37,004 nt of DNA, from positions 1 through 37,004 of the forward strand of contig CAZJQI010000044.1 of the NCBI GenBank assembly GCA_964548275.1, given 5' to 3'. Every line of letters starts with the position of its first letter. Within the stretch, counting starts at the first letter, position 1. This document shows, piece after piece, positions 30,773 through 37,004 of the stretch. The translations under genes and the position numbers were made by a program. This stretch comes from JAUVUV01 sp964548275. Lineage in GTDB: Bacteria > Gemmatimonadota > Glassbacteria > GWA2-58-10. A model generated the notes under the pieces. The model did no database searches, was not told the origin of the DNA, and saw only the letters and a list, made by a program, of their open reading frames with translations.

Positions 30773-32062
30773 TTGAACAACTTTCCTGCTAAAATAAACC
30801 GTTCCGGCCTTTATTTCGGAACACGAGCGCATATTACCAGGGCACTTACATTCGTTCTGGTCCTGCTTCTTCTTACATTCACAGACGCCTTTTCTATCAA
30901 ACGCCAGCCAGGAAGAAACAGCACAGACAATCCCTATCCTCCGCCAGCCGAAACCTCCTTGAATGATCCTTACGAACCGAACGACTCCAGGGAGAGGGCT
31001 GTTGGACTCACCTGGGGCCAGGTCGGCCTGCAGGGCTGGGCCGAGGTGGTCACTGGCGAGGCAGTGGTGGAGAATTCCCTGGATTTCGACTTCTACTGGC
31101 TGGAGCTTTCTCAAGGGGACTCCCTGGTGGCGGAGTTTCAAGGACTCGAAAGTTCCCCGGACGGTTTCGAACCACTGCTGAGCTTTCTCGATTCGAGCGG
31201 TATGGTGATCGCAGGCGCAGGGGGAGTGCAAGCCCTTGTCTCGGCAACGGCAGGCTATGATGGTGTATTTTACCTGCTGGTGAACGACAGCGCGATACTC
31301 GATCCCGCAGGTTCGCCTTCGCAGGGAAGCCGCTCTTATATCCTGCGCGCCAGGAAATTTCAGCGGCGGGGGGACATGGACGGCAACGGGGTGCTCGATT
31401 ACCGGGATGCTTTCCTGGTTTTCGTTCTGGCAAGCGGGATGCGTGACTCTCTTGCTTTCTCTCCTGCCCAGCGGAGAGCAGCGGATTTCGACGGTGACGG
31501 CACAGTGGTGGGCGACCTGAATGATTTCCTGCTCGTTCTTCGCGCGGTGAGCTACATCCCAAGCCGGGACCCGAACGTTCCGGATAAGAACAAAGCTAAA
31601 CAGGCCGGACCAGAACTTGCCTCAACCGGAATTAACACCTGGCGTTTGGAGTTCCCGGACGGCTCAGCAGTAAAACTCTCACCCGGCAGAGTTCCCGAAC
31701 TGGTTTCCGCAGGGCCCGAGGCCCGGGCACTCCTGGAGCTTTTTTCTCACCTGTCCACGCCGGGAATCTCAAATGCTCGGCTGCCTGGAGCCCAACTCGC
31801 GCCGAATGTGCCGAATCCCTTTAATCCCTCGACAGCGATAACATTCAGGCTGCCTGCCTCCGGGCGAGCCAGTCTTGAGGTGTTCGATATGCGCGGACGC
31901 AGGGTAAAAATTCTGTTTCAGGGCCAGGCAGGAGAGGGCAGCCATACCGTTTACTGGGATGGAACCGACACCAATGGTAACAGACTGGCCAGTGGAGTTT
32001 ATTTTTACCGCCTTGAGGCCGGGGAAGAGTCTATAACCAGGAAGATGATTTTAGTAAAGTAA
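30773..32062 (+). CDS. Secreted PPC/dockerin-like protein with type-A sorting tail
   Basis: A 429-residue exported protein with a signal segment (ALTFVLVLLLLTFTDAF). Domain order: a PPC-type beta-sandwich (about 60-195; begins D-P-Y-E-P-N-D-S and has D-F-D-F-Y-W-L-E-L), a pair of calcium-binding dockerin-like EF loops (D-M-D-G-N-G-V-L-D-Y near 202 and D-F-D-G-D-G-T-V near 239), and a C-terminal FlgD-Ig-like/type-A sorting domain (N-P-F-N-P-S-T-A-I-T-F... G-V-Y-F-Y-R-L... R-K-M-I-L-V-K). Such tails direct export by a type IX-like pathway. The start is TTG 30773 if the frame is read to the first candidate; no strong ribosome site is seen, so the true start is unsure. It probably heads a unit with the metzincin 12 bp downstream. 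Confidence 0.82.
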   Translation: MNNFPAKINRSGLYFGTRAHITRALTFVLVLLLLTFTDAFSIKRQPGRNSTDNPYPPPAETSLNDPYEPNDSRERAVGLTWGQVGLQGWAEVVTGEAVVENSLDFDFYWLELSQGDSLVAEFQGLESSPDGFEPLLSFLDSSGMVIAGAGGVQALVSATAGYDGVFYLLVNDSAILDPAGSPSQGSRSYILRARKFQRRGDMDGNGVLDYRDAFLVFVLASGMRDSLAFSPAQRRAADFDGDGTVVGDLNDFLLVLRAVSYIPSRDPNVPDKNKAKQAGPELASTGINTWRLEFPDGSAVKLSPGRVPELVSAGPEARALLELFSHLSTPGISNARLPGAQLAPNVPNPFNPSTAITFRLPASGRASLEVFDMRGRRVKILFQGQAGEGSHTVYWDGTDTNGNRLASGVYFYRLEAGEESITRKMILVK

Positions 32063-32074
32063 ATCGGGCTTGAC

Positions 32075-35000
32075 ATGTTTGTGATCAGTAAAGTCTCTCA
32101 AAAATTGAGAAATCGTATGTCTCGTTTGTCCCTCACCAGGTTTCTGCTTATCAGCCTGTCTGTGATATTGTCTGTTGCCTCCTCTGCGGTCGCAGACCAG
32201 CCGCGTAAAACCCCCCTTCGCGAGCAGGTCCACGCTGCGGATGCAATCGTGCACGCCAAGGTGCTTTCAGGCCAGTCCCGGTTCGAAAACGGGCGCATTT
32301 ACACCTACTACAGGATCAGCACTGTTGAGACTTTAAAAGGCGCGCCACTGTCCAGTGTCGAGGTGCGGGTTCCGGGTGGGGTGGTGGGAGTGGTGGCTTA
32401 CATAGTGCCTGGAGCGCCGGATTTCTACTCCAGAGAGGAGGGAGTTCTTTTCCTGAAAAACCACGAAGGCGGAATATTCGAACTGGATGGTATCACCTCC
32501 GCTGTTTACCGGATAACTGTTGATCAACAGAGTATGCCGTACATAGAATCAAGCGCTGATCCAGCAGAACCGGTATTAAGCGCGGAGGGCCACCTTGTGC
32601 CCCCGGGCAGGCCGATGCCTCTGGCAGATTTCAAGGCCACGATCTACCGCTACCTGGGAAAAACGCCCCAGCAGAAACAGTTTGCTTTCCCGGCGGGCTT
32701 CTCAGGCAGCCGGAAAAAGAGCAAGGCGCAAACCTCGCAGCCCCGGCTGGCTGCAGGCAATGTACAGGCCGGATATTCGCGTATCCTTCAGAAGCCGGTG
32801 GACATTTACTGGGACCTTTCCCGCGATTACGGGTCGGTGAAAGAGGGTAAAGTCAACTGGTATTTCAACCCGGATTCGATTGCCGGGAAAAGCCCGTACG
32901 GGGTCACTCCGGAGCAGGCGCTGGAGGCGGTCAAGTGGTCTTTCGATCAGTGGAACGCCGTGCACACCGCGCGGATCGAGTATTGCTATGCAGGCAGCCG
33001 CACCGATATCGCCGACCACAAGCTCGACATGGTAAATATCATCACCTTTGCAGACAGCGAATATATCCACGGGATCCAGAAAGACGCGATTGCCAGCGCC
33101 CGGCCATTCGTGCTGAGCCGGAGAACATTTGTCGGGCCGGAGGGTCTGGATTTTGACCGGGACGGCCGGATCGATTTCCCGGAGTTTCCCGAGGGTGTCT
33201 GGGAGGCGGGCACGATAGTGGATTGCGATGTGCGCTGGGATGTGGGCAGCCCCTATGCAGATACCGACTTTGCGGTGGACAATACCCCCGGGGCGTTGAG
33301 CATGCAGGGTGTTTTCAACCACGAGCTGGGCCATTTCGCCGGCCTGGTACACAGCCCGATACGCGACCTGGTCAGCCTGATGATCAGCGCAAACCGCACG
33401 CCGACCATGTTTTCTATAGCCATTCCCAATCCTCCTGGCGGCTCAACCAACCCGATGAATAGCCTCGAGTTCGACGACATGGTCTCGCTTTCCATGCTCT
33501 ATCCCACGCCTGAGTTTTCCTTGCAGTTCGGCACGATCCAGGGCGAGGTTGTCAGCGGTATCGACCTCAGACCGGTACGGGGAAATTTCGTGGCTGCGCT
33601 TTCTATTCCGCAAGGCGAGCCATACCGCAACCTGAATGACGCTTACAATCGCGCGGAAACCTTGGTCGGCGTATTTACCGATCAGGAGGGCATTTTTCGG
33701 ATCCGCGGACTTCCTCCAGGAGAATACGTGCTGGCTCTTCAACCCATGGACGACATCCCCACCGGAACCAACCGCCGTGCATTCAACACCCTGGTAAGCC
33801 GTTTCGGGGACACGGACTTTGTGTGGGATGAGTTCTACAACGGGGCTGGTGAGTCTGCCAGCGAGGAGGATCCGTTCGCCTTTGAACCGGTGGCAGTGAG
33901 CGCCGGCGGAATTGCCGGGGAGATCAGGTTCGTGACCAACGTATATCCAGAGGGGCGCAAGCGCCTGCGCCGGCTGTTCGGGGTAAGGGATTTTTACGTG
34001 GCCGCAAATCAGCTTCGTGTACCTTTCAGCCCGTTCTCCTCCACGCAGGACCTGGTGGCGAGGAAGCTGCCGCAGGTGTTCGAGCTTCCCTACCGGGTAG
34101 TCTCGGCAACCTGTGATTTCGCCTCCTTTACTGCCCCGCCGGAGGGGGCCCAGGTGGTCTGGCCGGAGATTATCCTCGCGGTAACAGACCCGGCCGATCC
34201 CTCCCGGGCTGACCTGGAAAATCCAGTGGCTGTGATCAGGGATTTCGCAGGCGACGGCACTCTTCTTTCCACAGACCCGCTGCCGTTCGAATATCCGCTG
34301 ATTGTGGGCCGGCCCGGAGAACTCTGGCTGGCTATCAGAAGTCCGGAGGGACGTTTTAACGCTTTCCATAATATCGACATTCTCGGTGCTGGCCAGGATG
34401 AATTGCAGGTGGACGAATCTTTTATCTCCTTTGACGGGGGGGCGACATTTCAAAGCGTGATGAGTTACGGAATCAGCTGGCGGATGGGCGTTGTGGTGGA
34501 GGGTACAGGCGACCTGGAGCCGCTGGATGAACCCCGGCTGGTGAAAAGCGAGCTGGTGAAAACCACAGGGAAGATAAGGCTTCATTTCAAAGCTGTGAAA
34601 AGCCTGAGCGGAGCGGTACTTGAAACAGATGCGCAGATCAGGCTCAGGCACACTTACAGCACCCGGGCTTATCCGCGGGGATCGATTCTGGAGGCAGTCG
34701 AGAAGAACGAAGACAGCGGAAAGTTTTCGTTTACTCTCGTGTATTATGCCGGGCGGGGCGACAGCGCAGTGTACAGGGTTCGCGATTTTGGCCCTGCAGA
34801 ATCAGCCGACCGGCTAAGAGGCGAGATTGAATTAATTGAAGGCCACTCGTCAGTCGCAGGGGGGAGTCTGTCGCTCCTACGGCGTTCAGGATTCGGCACG
34901 GGCGGGTATGATGGTCTCTGGTCAGGGGCGCTGGGCAGTCCCCCGCTGGCGGTCTTCATGGACCTGCGCACCTCAGGCGGCATGCCGGAGGGGGTATTTA

Positions 35001-36529
35001 TCTGGCCCGAGGTGGAGACGCCACCTCCTGACACAATGCTCCAGTTTATCAGCGAACCCGGGGATACGATAGTCGAAATAGGCACTCTGCCAGCCAACCC
35101 GGCAGGTTTCGAGGTGGTGGCGCTCGATGGCACCGGCCGCAGGAGCCATCCCGGCGTGCTGGGCCTTGGAGAGGATTTCCACGAGCCGAACGGGCGTATT
35201 AAAGATGCCACGCCGATTTACCCGGCTTACGGTTTCCCGCAAGCCCGCCACACCCTGAATTCGATCCGCGGCACAATCGTGGCCACCAAGGACGAGGACG
35301 ATATAGATTATTTCAAATTTCCCGTGCGCGCCGGGGACAGCGTGGTCGTAGATCTGGATGCTGTGTCGGCCAGGCCGTTCGATCCGGTATCGAGCCTGGA
35401 TGCATATCTTGAGGCGTTCGACTCCACAGGCATGCGGTTCACCGGAACCGACGGCAGGGATGTGCTCAATGACGACGAGCATGGCCTTGATCCTTTTGTC
35501 ACTTTTGTCAACTGGCGGGATGCCACCTGTTACCTTCGCGTGCTGGACGCCATGGTGGCCTATGGAGACAGGGGTGAAATGACTGGCTTCAACGCCTTTT
35601 ACGAACTCAGGGTGAGTATCCTGCCGCGCAAGGGTGATGTGGTCCGGGACCGGGTAATCCGGATCGATGACGCCCTGGCCGCGCTCGAGCTGGCCAATAA
35701 CCCGCATAAGATAAACCCGGAAACCTTTTTCGCGGCTGATATGAACCGGGACAATAAAATTGACCTCACCGATGTCAGCGAGGTTTTCCGCAGAGCGATC
35801 AACGACCCGGTAGCCCTCCCGCCTGGCGGCGAAAGCATGCTCGCCTCGGCAACAGGAGGCTCGAAAAACCACACAGTGAATTTCAGGCTTGTCGAAAGAG
35901 AGCCGGGAACCTGGAAAATGGTTGTAGGGAATGCTCCAGCAGGCCTCGAGTCATTCATGCTCCAATTCCGTACCACCGGACCAGTGGAAGTGGTAACTCT
36001 CGGAGCCGAAAGTTCCCGGCTGAGCTTATCTTCCCGAATCGCCGGTAAGCGCCTTTACGTGATAGGGCATTTTTTGCAAACATCGCCGCAAGCCGCCTTT
36101 ACAGGGGGCGGATTGTTCGAACTTAAAGCCATGCCGGGCGTAAGGGTTTCGTTCGAGGAGGCGATAGCCGGCTCCGGCGCGGGCGAGCTTGCCGCAGTGA
36201 TCGAGACAAATCCTGTAAAGGGGCGAAACCTGCCACGTTCCTTTGCCCTGGAGAAAAATTACCCCAACCCGTTCAATCCATCCACTACTATTACCTACTA
36301 TGTGCCACCCTCAGAAAGCGCCTCTTTTCACCGGATCACTCTCGAGGTTTTCGACCTCCGGGGCCGCCGCGTAAGGATACTGGCTTCCGGAGCGCACGAA
36401 CCAGGCAGCTACACAGTGGTCTGGGACGGCAGGGATAGATCAGCCAAAGATCTGCCCAGCGGGGTCTATTTCTACCGTCTCCGCTCAGGCGCTTTCTCGC
36501 AAACCCGTAAAATGGTGCTGGTGAAATAA
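32075..36529 (+). CDS. Giant secreted metzincin protease with PPC, dockerin-like and sorting domains
   Basis: A 1484-residue exported protein. The signal peptide is clear if ATG 32117 is used (LSLTRFLLISLSVILSVASSAVA); ATG 32075 adds 14 residues. About 45-150 is a beta-rich module (A-D-A-I-V-H-A-K-V... E-V-R-V-P-G-G). The protease domain carries the metzincin site H416-E-L-G-H420-F-A-G-L-V-H426 and a likely Met-turn (S-L-M-I near 434), most like matrixins. A carboxypeptidase-regulatory-like fold follows (I-Q-G-E-V-V-S-G). Further on are a PPC-type domain (about 1035-1180, D-F-H-E-P-N-G onward), a dockerin-like EF loop (D-M-N-R-D-N-K-I-D-L) and a final type-A sorting domain (N-P-F-N-P-S-T-T-I-T... 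R-K-M-V-L-V-K). It follows the smaller sorting-tail protein by 12 bp. Substrate unknown; likely a surface or released protease. Confidence 0.85.
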   Translation: MFVISKVSQKLRNRMSRLSLTRFLLISLSVILSVASSAVADQPRKTPLREQVHAADAIVHAKVLSGQSRFENGRIYTYYRISTVETLKGAPLSSVEVRVPGGVVGVVAYIVPGAPDFYSREEGVLFLKNHEGGIFELDGITSAVYRITVDQQSMPYIESSADPAEPVLSAEGHLVPPGRPMPLADFKATIYRYLGKTPQQKQFAFPAGFSGSRKKSKAQTSQPRLAAGNVQAGYSRILQKPVDIYWDLSRDYGSVKEGKVNWYFNPDSIAGKSPYGVTPEQALEAVKWSFDQWNAVHTARIEYCYAGSRTDIADHKLDMVNIITFADSEYIHGIQKDAIASARPFVLSRRTFVGPEGLDFDRDGRIDFPEFPEGVWEAGTIVDCDVRWDVGSPYADTDFAVDNTPGALSMQGVFNHELGHFAGLVHSPIRDLVSLMISANRTPTMFSIAIPNPPGGSTNPMNSLEFDDMVSLSMLYPTPEFSLQFGTIQGEVVSGIDLRPVRGNFVAALSIPQGEPYRNLNDAYNRAETLVGVFTDQEGIFRIRGLPPGEYVLALQPMDDIPTGTNRRAFNTLVSRFGDTDFVWDEFYNGAGESASEEDPFAFEPVAVSAGGIAGEIRFVTNVYPEGRKRLRRLFGVRDFYVAANQLRVPFSPFSSTQDLVARKLPQVFELPYRVVSATCDFASFTAPPEGAQVVWPEIILAVTDPADPSRADLENPVAVIRDFAGDGTLLSTDPLPFEYPLIVGRPGELWLAIRSPEGRFNAFHNIDILGAGQDELQVDESFISFDGGATFQSVMSYGISWRMGVVVEGTGDLEPLDEPRLVKSELVKTTGKIRLHFKAVKSLSGAVLETDAQIRLRHTYSTRAYPRGSILEAVEKNEDSGKFSFTLVYYAGRGDSAVYRVRDFGPAESADRLRGEIELIEGHSSVAGGSLSLLRRSGFGTGGYDGLWSGALGSPPLAVFMDLRTSGGMPEGVFIWPEVETPPPDTMLQFISEPGDTIVEIGTLPANPAGFEVVALDGTGRRSHPGVLGLGEDFHEPNGRIKDATPIYPAYGFPQARHTLNSIRGTIVATKDEDDIDYFKFPVRAGDSVVVDLDAVSARPFDPVSSLDAYLEAFDSTGMRFTGTDGRDVLNDDEHGLDPFVTFVNWRDATCYLRVLDAMVAYGDRGEMTGFNAFYELRVSILPRKGDVVRDRVIRIDDALAALELANNPHKINPETFFAADMNRDNKIDLTDVSEVFRRAINDPVALPPGGESMLASATGGSKNHTVNFRLVEREPGTWKMVVGNAPAGLESFMLQFRTTGPVEVVTLGAESSRLSLSSRIAGKRLYVIGHFLQTSPQAAFTGGGLFELKAMPGVRVSFEEAIAGSGAGELAAVIETNPVKGRNLPRSFALEKNYPNPFNPSTTITYYVPPSESASFHRITLEVFDLRGRRVRILASGAHEPGSYTVVWDGRDRSAKDLPSGVYFYRLRSGAFSQTRKMVLVK

Positions 36530-36551
36530 ATAATATATTGGTGGGGATAAT

Positions 36552-36965
36552 ATGAATAACTTTAAAGAACTTAAAGCATTATGTGATTATTTAGAAAAAA
36601 AAGCTTTAGAACATAAATACAGCACAGAAATAGCGGGTTTATTTCAAAAAGTTAGAGATTTAAAATATGAAGAAAAGAGATATGAAGAAGCTAAAATAGC
36701 CCAGTGGGAACAGGATTTTTTTAACTTTGTTTTGGAAGATGGTCAATTAAAACCACACTGGTCGGGGACAAATGAGAAGGGAGAAGTTATTGAATATCCA
36801 ACATTAGAAAATTATGACAACAAAACTTATGAATATCTGATTGAAAGATTAGAAAGCACCTCTAATCTTTTACTAAAAGCGCGATATTCTAATATCCTTT
36901 GGTTAAGTCCAAAAAAGCATACTGATTTTGCAAAAATTGCAATAGAATCGAGCCCTTGTCAATAG
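36552..36965 (+). CDS. AT-rich, probably truncated protein of unknown function
   Basis: A 137-residue frame behind GGGGAT. Its composition breaks sharply with everything before it: AAA, GAA, TTA and ATT codons dominate, and the DNA is roughly two-thirds A+T. The sequence is helical and charged (DYLEKKALEHKYSTEIAGLFQKVRDLKYEEKRYEEA, then ARYSNILWLSPKKHTDFAKIAIES). The last motif resembles internal segments of large helical DUF proteins found in mobile islands, but I cannot name the family. The final few codons (S-P-C-Q) come from differently composed DNA, so the gene is probably interrupted at about 36949. It begins only 22 bp after the metzincin stop. Confidence 0.6.
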   Translation: MNNFKELKALCDYLEKKALEHKYSTEIAGLFQKVRDLKYEEKRYEEAKIAQWEQDFFNFVLEDGQLKPHWSGTNEKGEVIEYPTLENYDNKTYEYLIERLESTSNLLLKARYSNILWLSPKKHTDFAKIAIESSPCQ

Positions 36966-37004
36966 GTGTGTAAATACGGATCAGGCGGCGGCCCTTTCAT
37001 TATA
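36950..37004. mobile_element. Possible left end of an insertion sequence (partial)
   Basis: At about 36950 the AT-rich coding sequence changes abruptly to mixed composition (CGAGCCCTTGTC, then GGTGTGTAAATACGG and a GCGGCGGCC run). The GTGTGTAAA block is reminiscent of the terminal repeats of IS256/Mutator-type elements. Only about 55 bases are visible, so no transposase or second end can be checked. Confidence 0.3.

Noticed and set aside
1..37004. CRISPR array, prophage or complete defence system
   Set aside because: No regularly spaced repeats, no phage structural genes and no cas or known defence genes were found; the only hint of an island is at the extreme right edge.

Overview
The window is about 37 kb of a bacterial chromosome of moderate-to-high G+C content (clearly GC-leaning codon use), from an organism with an outer membrane. 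Two proteins end in a FlgD-Ig/type-A-like sorting tail containing NPFNPST and a terminal R-K-M-[IV]-L-V-K. Such tails are typical of the wider FCB superphylum (Bacteroidetes relatives such as Zixibacteria, KSB1, Latescibacteria and Glassbacteria-like lineages). A beta-barrel-like protein ending in Phe and a DsbD-alpha-like protein also fit a diderm. Taxonomy is inferred from style only; no marker gene is present.

Layout: (a) 1-2.7 kb: tail of an upstream gene, a free-standing DsbD-alpha-like exported protein, a DUF302 protein, and a convergent FAD amino-acid-oxidase-type enzyme. (b) 2.7-6.6 kb: a PfkB sugar kinase fused to a HAD phosphatase, behind a good sigma-70-type promoter overlapped by a 10-bp inverted repeat, then a convergent exported protein with a long Pro/Ala/Asp/Thr tail. 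(c) 6.9-12.1 kb: secreted M3 oligoendopeptidase, then rpiB-glyA-lar-like, closed by a clear terminator. (d) 12.05-14.9 kb: a repeat-rich, gene-poor stretch holding a small membrane protein and an HD-GYP protein. (e) tRNA-Glu(CTC) with its own promoter and a bidirectional terminator shared with the convergent DUF4091-DUF4922 pair. (f) 18.2-30.5 kb: a co-directional run: secreted M14 peptidase, alpha/beta hydrolase, hypE, tandem USP, malic enzyme MaeB, GT2, SH3/coiled-coil/barrel protein, lipoprotein. (g) 30.7-36.5 kb: two sorting-tail proteins behind a perfect TTGACA-N17-TATAAT promoter; the second is a 1484-residue metzincin. (h) 36.5-37.0 kb: an abruptly AT-rich gene that seems to be cut off, followed by what looks like the end of an insertion sequence.

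How the genes may work together: much of the window serves the envelope and secreted proteolysis (PepF-like, M14, metzincin, T9SS-like cargo, SH3/barrel protein, lipoprotein). It is interleaved with central metabolism (RpiB, GlyA, MaeB) and with sugar or nucleotide-sugar enzymes (PfkB-HAD, DUF4922, GT2). No complete known defence, CRISPR, phage or secondary-metabolite system is visible. The least explained items are the kinase-phosphatase fusion, the dispersed GGGCG...CGCCC palindromes, the orphan hypE, the two architecturally related sorting-tail proteins, and the AT-rich truncated gene at the right edge, which may be the start of an acquired island.
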